DNA from: JAJZRV01 sp027442615
GTDB lineage: Bacteria; Pseudomonadota; Gammaproteobacteria; Burkholderiales; Ferrovaceae
Direction: 5' to 3'
Assembly (NCBI GenBank): GCA_027442615.1
Contig: DAIBBI010000064.1
Coordinates: 1 to 19,568, forward strand
DNA: 19,568 bases
A program made the position numbers and the translations under genes. The notes under the pieces are model-generated. The model saw only the letters and a program-made list of their open reading frames with translations, ran no database searches and was not told the origin of the DNA. Positions 12,189 through 19,568 of the stretch are shown here, in pieces (the first letter of the stretch is position 1; each line of letters begins with the position of its first letter).

Positions 12189-14639
12189 ATGAATGCCGCA
12201 AGAAATGATGCATGCCCTTGCGGCAGCGGGTTGAAATACAAAAAATGTTGCCAGGACAAGCTGGCAGCACGCTGGGTCACTCCAAACCTCAAGCCAAAGA
12301 TTTCCGCACCGCCACCTGCTGACCTCAACGAGCTTGTCTCCCTGTTCAATTCCGGGCGCTATGGGGCAATGGAAGGCCTGGCGCGCAAACTGATCGAACG
12401 GTACCCGGGCTCCGGATTGGTCTGGAAGGCATTGGGCGCTTCGCTTAAGGCACAAAACAAACTGGCGTTGTTTGAACTGCAAAGGGCGACGGAACTCATG
12501 CCCGACGATGCCGAAGCGCATTATAACCTGGGCCATGCCTTGAAATCGCTCGGACGGCTTGATGACGCGGTGGCCAGTTATCACCAGGTACTCAAGCTCA
12601 AGCCCGATCTTGCCGAGGCGCACAACAATCTGGGTAATGCCTTGAAAGATCTCGGGCGTCCTGATGACGCGCTGGCCAGTTATCGCCGGGCAGTCAGGTT
12701 CAAGCCCTACTACGCCGAAGCGCATTACAACCTGGGCAACGCCCTGAAAGATCTTGGACGGCTTGACGACGCACTGGCCAGTTATCAAAGGGCACTCAAG
12801 GCCAGGCCCGATTTTTCCGAAGCGCACTGCAACCTGGGCGTCGTCCTGAACGACCTTGGGCAACTGGATGACGCCGTAACGAACTACCGACGCGCGCTGG
12901 AGATCAAGCCCCAATATGCCATGGCCCAGAATAATCTTGCCTTGCTGCTCAACGTGCAAGGCAAGCCGGCCATGGCCGTCAACAGCATCATGCAGTCGCT
13001 TGGGCTTGAAGAATCCGATGAGGCAAAAACCATCTTTGTGGCATGCGTCAGGCATTTGCCCGTCACGGCTGAAAATTCAGGGGTCCGGTGGGCACTGGTT
13101 CGCGCGTTAACCGAAAACTGGGGAAGGTCCACCGATCTTGCGGGAGTTTGCATCAATTTTCTCAAGATGAACCCGGAAATTCAGGCAGCCATGGCGCGGG
13201 TCACCCAGGCCTGGCCTCAACGATTGTCCATTCAGGACCTGTTCGGAACTGGCGGGCTCACTGTCCTTCAATCCGATCCATTGCTGTGTGCCTTGCTCAA
13301 TGCCGCTCGCATCGATGATACGACGACCGAGCGTTTTCTAACCACGGTGCGATGTGCCCTGCTCGAAGCCTTTGATGAATCGAAGGCTTCTGCAAGTGCC
13401 ATGAGCGGGACCATGGATTTCTACTGCGCCCTGGCGAGCCAATGTTTTATCAACGAATACGTGTTCTCCCATACGGATGCCGAGATCCGAAAGGCGGAAG
13501 ATTTACGACGTGCACTGGCAACTGCGCTGGATGCCGGGACCGAGGTTCCGGCACTTTGGCCCATGGTGGTTGCAACCTACTTTCCGCTCTTTTCCATCCC
13601 GTCAGCCGCCCGGCTTCTCGATACCCGGTGGCCGGACCCGGTGATGACAGTGCTCAAGCAACAGATCAGCGAGCCGGAGGAAGAACGCCAGTTGCGCGCT
13701 ACGGTGCCTCGACTGACCCGCATCGAGGACGAGGTGTCGCTTCTGGTTCAAAATCAGTACGAGGATAATCCTTACCCTCGCTGGACCAGGGTGGCGCCAA
13801 CGCCAAAGCCCAGGCATGTTCTGGGATATTTGTCCCAAAAATTTCCGCGGGCCGTTTTCAGGAATCACGCCATAACCAGTCAAGTTGAGGTTTTGATTGC
13901 GGGATGCGGTACGGGTCAGCATTCAATTGAAACGGCCAGACAACTCCACGGGGCGAGCGTACTGGCCGTTGACCTGAGTCTGGGCAGCCTGGGTTATGCA
14001 AAGCGCAAGACACGGGAACTGGGCCTCTCGTCCATTGAATATGCGCAGGCCGACCTGTTGAATGTAGGGGCAATCGGGCGTGAGTTCGATGTTATTGAAT
14101 CCGTGGGGGTGCTGCATCACCTTGCCGATCCCTGGGCAGGGTGGCGGGCGCTCCTGTCCATCCTTCGTCCTGGCGGATTCATGAAGCTTGGCTTCTACAG
14201 CGAGCTGGCGCGGCGTGACATCGTCAGGGCGCGTGCCATTATCGCCGAACAGGGTTATGGGACCACACCCGACGAAATTCGAAAGTGCAGGCAATATCTG
14301 CTTGATGTGGACACCCGCAATAATCTCGGCGCGGCAGTCAGGGCCCTCGATTTTTTCAGTACCAGCTCATGTCGCGATTTGCTCTTTCACGTTCAGGAGC
14401 ATCGCATGACATTGACGGCCATTGAAGCGTTTTTGCGGGAAAACAATCTGGGCTTTCTCGGGTTTGAACTGGATCCCGCAGTGGTGAGTGCCTATCGGCT
14501 GCGTTTCCCCGATGATCGAACACTCACCAATCTCGATCAGTGGCAGGTATTCGAAAACGAGCATCCGGACACCTTCTTCGGCATGTATCAGTTCTGGATT
14601 CAGAAACCGGGAGGAGGGGGAGGGACAGACCTCATTTGA
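12189..14639 (+). CDS. SEC-C / TPR / class I methyltransferase fusion protein
   Basis: An 816-residue protein in three parts. Residues 8-23 form a SEC-C zinc motif (CPCGSGLKYKKCC), known from the SecA C-terminus and many unrelated proteins. Residues about 60-270 hold tetratricopeptide repeats, including four near-identical 34-residue units (AEAHYNLGHALKSLGRLDDA, AEAHNNLGNALKDLGRPDDA and so on) that should form a protein-binding superhelix. After a helical region without known motifs, residues about 560-680 look like a SAM-dependent methyltransferase: VLIAGCGTGQHSIETARQL (glycine-rich SAM loop), AVDLS, then FDVIESVGVLHHLADPWAGW. Substrate unknown; glycan, peptide or protein methylation are all possible. 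GGGGG precedes the ATG. The last codons (GTDLI and stop) lie inside the long inverted repeat at 14622-14730, so the natural C-terminus may have been replaced when that element arrived. Confidence 0.85.
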   Translation: MNAARNDACPCGSGLKYKKCCQDKLAARWVTPNLKPKISAPPPADLNELVSLFNSGRYGAMEGLARKLIERYPGSGLVWKALGASLKAQNKLALFELQRATELMPDDAEAHYNLGHALKSLGRLDDAVASYHQVLKLKPDLAEAHNNLGNALKDLGRPDDALASYRRAVRFKPYYAEAHYNLGNALKDLGRLDDALASYQRALKARPDFSEAHCNLGVVLNDLGQLDDAVTNYRRALEIKPQYAMAQNNLALLLNVQGKPAMAVNSIMQSLGLEESDEAKTIFVACVRHLPVTAENSGVRWALVRALTENWGRSTDLAGVCINFLKMNPEIQAAMARVTQAWPQRLSIQDLFGTGGLTVLQSDPLLCALLNAARIDDTTTERFLTTVRCALLEAFDESKASASAMSGTMDFYCALASQCFINEYVFSHTDAEIRKAEDLRRALATALDAGTEVPALWPMVVATYFPLFSIPSAARLLDTRWPDPVMTVLKQQISEPEEERQLRATVPRLTRIEDEVSLLVQNQYEDNPYPRWTRVAPTPKPRHVLGYLSQKFPRAVFRNHAITSQVEVLIAGCGTGQHSIETARQLHGASVLAVDLSLGSLGYAKRKTRELGLSSIEYAQADLLNVGAIGREFDVIESVGVLHHLADPWAGWRALLSILRPGGFMKLGFYSELARRDIVRARAIIAEQGYGTTPDEIRKCRQYLLDVDTRNNLGAAVRALDFFSTSSCRDLLFHVQEHRMTLTAIEAFLRENNLGFLGFELDPAVVSAYRLRFPDDRTLTNLDQWQVFENEHPDTFFGMYQFWIQKPGGGGGTDLI

Positions 14640-14730
14640 GTCAGGTTAGGGGACAGGTTAGGGGACAGACCCCATTTAGGGGTCTGTCCCCTAACCTGTC
14701 CCCTAACCTGACTCAAATGAGGTCTGTCCC
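14622..14730. repeat. Perfect 52-bp inverted repeat with 5-nt loop (REP-like, bidirectional terminator)
   Basis: Arms 14622-14673 and 14679-14730 are exact reverse complements over 52 bases, with loop ATTTA. Each arm contains a direct repeat of TTAGGGGACAG and ends in a GGGGACAGACCCC-type module. The element holds the stop codon of the methyltransferase gene (14637-14639) and abuts the stop of the convergent response regulator (14731-14733). It would terminate transcription from both sides. The GGGGTCTGTCCCC module resembles repetitive extragenic elements associated with REP-type transposases in beta- and deltaproteobacteria, but no other copy is in the window. Confidence 0.85.
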
Positions 14731-15657
14731 CTAGCTCAGGGCCGGCATTCTGACGCGCTTCATGGCAAGCCCGGCAGCCGAGGTGCGCGTCTCCACCCCG
14801 AGTTTTTCAAACACGTGCTCCAGGTGCTTGTCCACGGTGCGCCGGCTGCTGCCCAGAATCATGCCGATTTCCCGGTTGGTCTTGCCGTTGACCACCCAGA
14901 ACAGCACCTCTGCTTCCTTCAGTGTCAAACCGAAAGCCGCGGACAAGGCCTGGATCAGGTCCCCACGGTTTTCCTCCCGCAGGGTGATGATCAGTTCCCG
15001 ATCCGAGTCGCCGGGATGCACGCTGCCCAGCAGCCGCTTCGTGCCCCTTTCCAGAATGATGGGGGCATCCTGGCCACGGCCTGCGGCCTCACGAACTTTC
15101 ACGATCCATTCCAGCAGCGGGGGCGGAGCCTGCTCATCCACCATCCCGAAATAATCATTGAGCAGGGTCCAGGCCAGTGGCGTTTTCCAGACGATCCGTC
15201 CTTCGGCCTCATGAAGGGTCACCGCAGCCTGATCAAGCCGGTCCAGGGTCGTGCGCGCCTGCTTGATATGCCGCGCATTCTGCATATGGGCCGATATCCG
15301 CGCAAGGACTTCCTGGGGGCGGATGGGCTTGGTCACATAGTCCGATCCGCCGCTTGCAAAGGCTGCCACCACGCTCTCGGTTTCCGTGAGGCCCGTCATG
15401 AAAATAATGGGGATGTTCTGCGTGTCAAAATCCGCCTTCAATGCCTGGGCCAGTTGAAACCCGTCCATGCCCGGCATCAGGGCGTCCAGAAGAATGACGT
15501 CGGGCCGGTTTCTGTGGGCGCTCTGCAGGGCACTCTCCCCGCTGGTGGCCACCAGTACGACGTATCCCGCTTCATCCAGGGCATCATGCAGCAGGGCAAG
15601 GTTTTCCGGCACGTCGTCCACGATCAGGACAATCTCGTCTCCGATTCTGTCATGCAT
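14731..15657 (-). CDS. Two-component response regulator, receiver plus LuxR-type HTH
   Basis: A 308-residue transcription factor. The receiver domain covers residues 8-125, with acidic pocket D14-D15, phosphorylation site D58 (VILLDALMPGMDGF), switch residue T89 (FMTGL) and K110 (DYVTKP). A linker of about 110 residues follows. The C-terminal LuxR/FixJ-type helix-turn-helix is at about 243-300 (LTLKEAEVLFWVVNGKTNREIGMIL, RRTVDKHLEHVFEKLG). ATG 15657 is chosen over 15678 because GAGGAAGAG sits just upstream and the start overlaps the kinase stop by 8 bases (ATGCATGA), a sign of translational coupling. It is almost certainly the partner of the permease-kinase fusion next door. Its targets are unknown; the operon also carries ureG, so urea or nitrogen metabolism genes are plausible. 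Confidence 0.9.
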   Translation of the reverse strand: MHDRIGDEIVLIVDDVPENLALLHDALDEAGYVVLVATSGESALQSAHRNRPDVILLDALMPGMDGFQLAQALKADFDTQNIPIIFMTGLTETESVVAAFASGGSDYVTKPIRPQEVLARISAHMQNARHIKQARTTLDRLDQAAVTLHEAEGRIVWKTPLAWTLLNDYFGMVDEQAPPPLLEWIVKVREAAGRGQDAPIILERGTKRLLGSVHPGDSDRELIITLREENRGDLIQALSAAFGLTLKEAEVLFWVVNGKTNREIGMILGSSRRTVDKHLEHVFEKLGVETRTSAAGLAMKRVRMPALS

Positions 15658-18600
15658 TTTGCTCTTCCTCTTTGCCAAGCCCCGTCTTCAACAGGGTTTT
15701 CATGGCGTCAAACTGAAACTGCGCGGCCAGCCTTCGTAACGCATTCACAAACCCCTCATAACGGCGGTCCAGTTTTTCGACTTCCTCCAGCTGGGTCGTC
15801 ACGCCGCGAACATAGCCACGCTCCACATGGGCCAGCAGCCGTTGCAACTGGGCATGCGGTGGAAAGGCCATGGGCGAAATCTGCGCAGGCACCCGTTCAT
15901 GGACAGGTGATTGCGTCGCCGTGATCCACTCCAGTTTGAGATGCCGCCCAATCCAGTCCACCAGGTCGTCCAGGCGCACCGGTTTGGTGATGAAATTCTC
16001 TGCCGTGATGCCCGCCTCGTTTTCTGCCCCTCGCTCGAAGGCATTGGCGGAAATGATGGCAATCTCGCATTCGCTCAACCCGCTGGCCCGAATGCGCCGG
16101 ATGGTTTGCCAACCGTCCAGGTCCGGCATGGCAAGGTCCATGAAAATCAGGTGGGGGCAGAAACCGGGCAGGATGTCGAGGCACTCCTGCCCACTGCTGG
16201 CCTCGGCCAGTTGAAACCCCAGGGGGCCCAGCATGCTCACCAGAAGATCGCGATCGTTCTTCTCGTTGTCCACCACCAGAATCCGGCGCCGTACCCCCAC
16301 GTATCCCACGCATTTCTGGTGCTGCGGTTCGATGGCGGACTGCAGGGGGCTGATCTGGGGCAGGAACAGACGGATCTTGAAGCGCGAGCCCTGCCCCAGA
16401 ACGCTCTCCACGGCCAGTTCGCCGCCCATGAGGTCCGTCAGCATCCTGGCGATGGTCAGCCCAAGCCCCGTCCCCCCCGTGGCGCCCGTGTGGGTGGCCG
16501 TACCGCGCGCAAAGGGTTCGAAGATGAGCTCCAGTTCCCTGGGGTCGATGCCGGGCCCGGTATCCTCGATTTCGAAAACCGCGATCTCGTTTTGATAACG
16601 CAGGTGAAAGAGCACCTCGCCCTGGGTGGTGAATTTCACCGCGTTGCCCAGAATGTTGATGAGAATCTGCCGCAGCCGACCCACGTCCGCGCGCACGAAG
16701 GCAGGCAGTTCACCCGAGGGGCGGTAGAAGAAGTTGATGCCCTTGTTGTAGGCCTGAACCTCGAACATGCTGACGATCTGCTCGACGAATTCTGGAAAAT
16801 TGAGGGGCTTGATCTCAAGCCGCAGCTTGCCCCCCTCGATACGCGCTATGTCCAGGGTGCCTTCGATCAACGACAACAGATGGTCGCCGCTCCTGCGGAT
16901 CACGCTCACTGCCTGACGGCGGTTTTCCGGAATCGTCGCATCGCCATCGAGAATCTGGGCATAGCCCAGGATGCTGTTGAGGGGCGTGCGCAACTCGTGG
17001 CTGATGGCCATGATGTAGCGGCTCTTGGCCTGGTTGGCCTGATCTGCAAAGCGCTTTGCCCCCTGCAGGAGCAGGTCGGTTTGATGGTGTGAGCTGATTT
17101 CCTGCAGCAGCAGCCCGGTCTGGTGGCGGGCTTCTTCCTGTGCCACATGGCGGCTTTTGCTGGTCAGCACCATCCACCAGGCGATGATGCCCGAAATCAG
17201 CAGCAGGGCGGACCCGATCCGCACATAGGCGCTGCGCAGATAACCCAGAAGCCCAGCATCCCCCGGTTTCAGAGTGAGGATTTCCTGATAGTACAGAAGG
17301 CTCATCACGAACCCGAGAAACAGGGTAAATCCCAGCATCATGAGCAGGTACTGCCCAAGACCCGCCTTCAGATAAGGCACCATGGATCGGGGCAGGAATT
17401 TGCCGATGAATTGGGTCCATTGCTCCGTCAGGGCCGCCTGGGGTTTGCATTGGTCGTGACAGCGCACGTCCAGCGTACAGCAAAGCGAGCAGATATTGCC
17501 GCGATAGGCAGGACAACTGGCCAGGTCCTCCCGCTCGTAGCGCACCCCGCAAATCAGGCAGGTCTGCGCGGCGACCGGATCAGCCTGGGGCATGGGGGCC
17601 GTGGGGCGCGCGATGTAGTATTTACCACGGGTGGCCCAGGCCAGGGTTGGAGACAGGACCAGGGGAAGGAACACCGCAATCAGGATGGCAAAGGGCTGTA
17701 CCCCCGGGCCGAATACCCCAAGATACACGGACAGGGACAGGGCCGAGGTCATCCCCATGGTGCCAAAGCCCACCGGATTGATGTCATAGAGATAGGCGCG
17801 GCGAAACTCGATGCCCTTGGGGGAGAACCCCAGACGCTTGTTGATCACGAGATCCGCCACCACCGTCATGACCCACGGCACCGCCACATTGGAAAACAGG
17901 GCCAGGACGCGATCCATGACCTGCAACAGGTTGAGTTCCATGAGCATCAGTGCAATCAGGGTGTTGAACACAACCCAGACCACGCGCCCCGGATGACTGT
18001 GGGTAAGCCGCGAGAAAAAATTGGACCAGGCCAGCGAGCCTGCGTAGGCGTTGGTGACGTTGATCTTGAGTTGCGACACGATGACAAACACGGCCGTGAT
18101 GGCCAGCGCCCAGTGGCCCTGGGTGAACACGAGGCCAAAGGCATTCAGGTACATCTGGTTGGGATTCACGGCCAGCACTTCAGGCAAGCCATGGCGAAGG
18201 GCCAGGAAGGCCAGGAACGCGCCACCCATCATCTTCAGGGCGCTCAATACCAGCCAGCCCGACCCCCCCACCAAAACCCCCAGATTCCAGCGCTTGCGGT
18301 TTTTTTCCGTCGCCTCGGGCATGAAGCGCAGATAGTCGGCCTGCTCGCCCATCTGGGCGATCAGAGGCATGACCACGGCGCAGGCGCCCACGAAAAGACG
18401 CAGGTCAAATTGGACGCTCGTGCCCGCATGCCCACCGAAGTGACTGAACAGGACAAAATCCTGCGACTGATTGAGCAGCAGGTACACATAAGGCAACAGC
18501 AGCAGAAACAGCCAAACGGGCTGGGTGAGGCTCTGGAAACGGCTGATGGCCGTGATGCCCAGGGCCACCAGGGGGATCACGATGAGGGCGCAGATCATGT

Positions 18601-19060
18601 ACCCCCAGACCTCGGGTATGCCGAAGGCAAGATTCAGGGCGGAGGCCATGATGGCGGCCTCGAGGGCAAAAAAGATGAAGGTGAACGCAGCGTAGATCAG
18701 CGAGGTCACCGTGGACCCCAGATACCCAAAGCCCGAACCGCGCGTCAGGAGGTCCATGTCGAGGCCGAAGCGCGCCGAGTTTCGGCTGATGGGCAGGCTT
18801 GCCAGAAAAATGATCAGGCCGGACACCAGGATGGCCAGGGCCGTATTGATGAAACCAAAGCTCATCAGGAGGGTGGCCCCGATGGCTTCCAGAACCAGGA
18901 AGGACGAAGAGCTGAAGCCCGTGTTGGCCACCTGCCAGATGGACCATTTGCGAAAACTGCGCGGCGTGAAACGCAGGGCATAGTCTTCCAGCACCTCGTT
19001 GGCCACCCAGGTGTTGTAGTCCCGCCGAACGTTGAAAATGTCCTGGCCGGTTCCGCTCAT
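15650..19060 (-). CDS. NCS1-type permease fused to hybrid sensor histidine kinase
   Basis: An 1136-residue inner-membrane sensor. Residues 1 to about 490 look like a complete 12-helix NCS1 permease (the cytosine/purine/uracil/allantoin transporter family), starting with an NEVLEDYALRFTPRSFRKWS-like lead-in. Residues 501-541 form a cysteine cluster (CLICG, ASCPAYRGNICSLCC, RCHDQC) that probably holds a metal or Fe-S centre. Two more membrane helices follow (about 570-640). Next come HisKA with H688 (ISHELRTPLNSILG), HATPase with N806 (NILGNAVKFT) and G boxes DTGPGID and GTGLGL, and a receiver with D975 (FMDLAMPDLDGW) and KP near 1031. A helical tail without a clear phosphotransfer His ends the protein. 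It overlaps ureG by 4 bases (ATGA) and the response regulator by 8. The design parallels CbrA, where an SSS-family transporter module is joined to a kinase. The transported or sensed ligand is unknown; urea, a purine or a breakdown product would fit the ureG neighbour. Confidence 0.9.
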   Translation of the reverse strand: MSGTGQDIFNVRRDYNTWVANEVLEDYALRFTPRSFRKWSIWQVANTGFSSSSFLVLEAIGATLLMSFGFINTALAILVSGLIIFLASLPISRNSARFGLDMDLLTRGSGFGYLGSTVTSLIYAAFTFIFFALEAAIMASALNLAFGIPEVWGYMICALIVIPLVALGITAISRFQSLTQPVWLFLLLLPYVYLLLNQSQDFVLFSHFGGHAGTSVQFDLRLFVGACAVVMPLIAQMGEQADYLRFMPEATEKNRKRWNLGVLVGGSGWLVLSALKMMGGAFLAFLALRHGLPEVLAVNPNQMYLNAFGLVFTQGHWALAITAVFVIVSQLKINVTNAYAGSLAWSNFFSRLTHSHPGRVVWVVFNTLIALMLMELNLLQVMDRVLALFSNVAVPWVMTVVADLVINKRLGFSPKGIEFRRAYLYDINPVGFGTMGMTSALSLSVYLGVFGPGVQPFAILIAVFLPLVLSPTLAWATRGKYYIARPTAPMPQADPVAAQTCLICGVRYEREDLASCPAYRGNICSLCCTLDVRCHDQCKPQAALTEQWTQFIGKFLPRSMVPYLKAGLGQYLLMMLGFTLFLGFVMSLLYYQEILTLKPGDAGLLGYLRSAYVRIGSALLLISGIIAWWMVLTSKSRHVAQEEARHQTGLLLQEISSHHQTDLLLQGAKRFADQANQAKSRYIMAISHELRTPLNSILGYAQILDGDATIPENRRQAVSVIRRSGDHLLSLIEGTLDIARIEGGKLRLEIKPLNFPEFVEQIVSMFEVQAYNKGINFFYRPSGELPAFVRADVGRLRQILINILGNAVKFTTQGEVLFHLRYQNEIAVFEIEDTGPGIDPRELELIFEPFARGTATHTGATGGTGLGLTIARMLTDLMGGELAVESVLGQGSRFKIRLFLPQISPLQSAIEPQHQKCVGYVGVRRRILVVDNEKNDRDLLVSMLGPLGFQLAEASSGQECLDILPGFCPHLIFMDLAMPDLDGWQTIRRIRASGLSECEIAIISANAFERGAENEAGITAENFITKPVRLDDLVDWIGRHLKLEWITATQSPVHERVPAQISPMAFPPHAQLQRLLAHVERGYVRGVTTQLEEVEKLDRRYEGFVNALRRLAAQFQFDAMKTLLKTGLGKEEEQNA

Positions 19061-19568
19061 GGATGCCTGGTCGACAACATCCCCGCCTTCTCGATGAAAT
19101 CGATGATCTTCCCCAGGCCTGATCCGGTTTTCATGTTGGAGAAGACGAAGGGCGAATCGCCGCGCATCCTTTTGGCATCCCGGTCCATGACTTCGAGGGA
19201 GGCGCCGACGAAGGGCGCAAGATCGATCTTGTTGATCACCAACAGATCGGATTTGGTGATGCCAGGCCCCCCCTTGCGGGGAATTTTTTCCCCCGCGGCC
19301 ACGTCGATGACGTACAGGGTCAGGTCCGACAGTTCGGGGCTGAAGGTGGCCGCCAGGTTGTCGCCGCCGCTCTCCACGAAAATGATGTCGAGTCCAGGAA
19401 AGCGGTGGTTCAATCGGTCCACGGCCTCGAGGTTGATGCTGGCATCTTCGCGGATGGCCGTATGGGGGCAGCCTCCGGTTTCCACCCCAAGGATCCGGTC
19501 GGGTGTGAGGGCTTCATGGCGCACCAGAAACTGGGCATCCTCTTCCGTATAGATGTCGTTGGTGATGA
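19057..19568 (-). CDS. ureG: Urease accessory GTPase UreG (N-terminus beyond window)
   Basis: The C-terminal 170 residues of UreG, the GTPase that helps deliver nickel to the urease active site together with UreD, UreF and UreE. Visible family hallmarks are TNDIYTEEDAQFLV near the right edge, ILGVETGGCPHTAIREDAS with the metal-binding C-P-H, FVESGGDNLAATFSPELSD, and the NKIDLAP base-recognition motif. The P-loop lies outside the window. The frame is intact to the edge. The stop overlaps the start of the permease-kinase gene by 4 bases, so the sensor system is an extension of the urease operon. Family identity is certain from these motifs. Confidence 0.95.
   Translation of the reverse strand, partial: ITNDIYTEEDAQFLVRHEALTPDRILGVETGGCPHTAIREDASINLEAVDRLNHRFPGLDIIFVESGGDNLAATFSPELSDLTLYVIDVAAGEKIPRKGGPGITKSDLLVINKIDLAPFVGASLEVMDRDAKRMRGDSPFVFSNMKTGSGLGKIIDFIEKAGMLSTRHP

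Noticed and set aside
12480..12950. About 102-bp periodic direct repeats, considered as a possible repeat array
   Set aside because: The period is 34 codons and the repeats are the TPR units of the encoded protein, not a CRISPR or intergenic array.
12072..13055. Minus-strand frame of 327 codons opposite the TPR region
   Set aside because: Its repeated sequence simply mirrors the TPR repeats of the plus-strand gene, and no independent protein motif is seen.
17123..19552. Plus-strand open frame of over 800 codons
   Set aside because: It is antisense to the permease-kinase and ureG genes; its composition (rich in Gly, His, Gln, Arg) is typical of a shadow frame in GC-rich DNA.
1..19568. Search for tRNA, rRNA, CRISPR, phage or plasmid genes and integrase
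   Set aside because: None could be recognised on either strand by eye; covariance and profile searches were not possible.

Overview
The window reads as chromosomal DNA of a proteobacterium, most likely a betaproteobacterium. The grounds are family-level resemblance of the urease, chromate and c-di-GMP genes and a moderately high GC content that looks higher on the right side. No rRNA, tRNA, CRISPR array, integrase or intact transposase was seen. The species cannot be named from this sequence.

Positions 1-1290 look like part of an integron gene-cassette array on the minus strand. Two attC-like sites (168-236 and 903-960) separate a partial gene, a DUF2971 gene and a small four-repeat beta-rich protein. 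No integrase or attI is visible, so within the window this is an integrase-less attC cluster.

Positions 1590-8620 are the most interesting part. Three copies of one 17-bp palindrome (R-CGACA-N5-TGTCG-C) lie 40-61 bp in front of start codons. One precedes a double-AAA+ ATPase (1668-3851). One precedes a two-gene operon of a DUF2779 protein (Cas4-like Fe-S nuclease module plus DEDDy exonuclease module) and a WYL-domain transcription factor (6911 to 4480). The third lies between a divergent pair: a 100-aa orphan gene and a truncated histone-deacetylase-like gene (around 8130). The simplest reading is a WYL-controlled regulon of nuclease, ATPase and small zinc-ribbon proteins, organised like known phage-defence loci (WYL repressors BrxR and CapW) but with a gene content I do not recognise as a named system. 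Part of it is decaying: a cysteine-rich gene at 7045-7720 has an in-frame stop and a frameshift, and the deacetylase gene is cut off and joined to a zinc-ribbon tail.

Positions 8780-10870 hold chrB (chromate-responsive protein) followed by an outer-membrane-type protein, with no chrA in between. A perfect inverted repeat lies just upstream of chrB. Positions 11167-11940 encode a stand-alone EAL phosphodiesterase, divergent from a large SEC-C/TPR/methyltransferase protein (12189-14639).

A perfect 52-bp inverted repeat with a 5-nt loop (14622-14730) separates that gene from a convergent operon reading leftward from the right edge: ureG (partial), an unusual NCS1 permease-histidine kinase-receiver fusion (1136 aa), and a LuxR-type response regulator. 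The reading frames overlap (4 bp, then 8 bp), so a permease-like sensor kinase pathway appears to be co-expressed with urease maturation.
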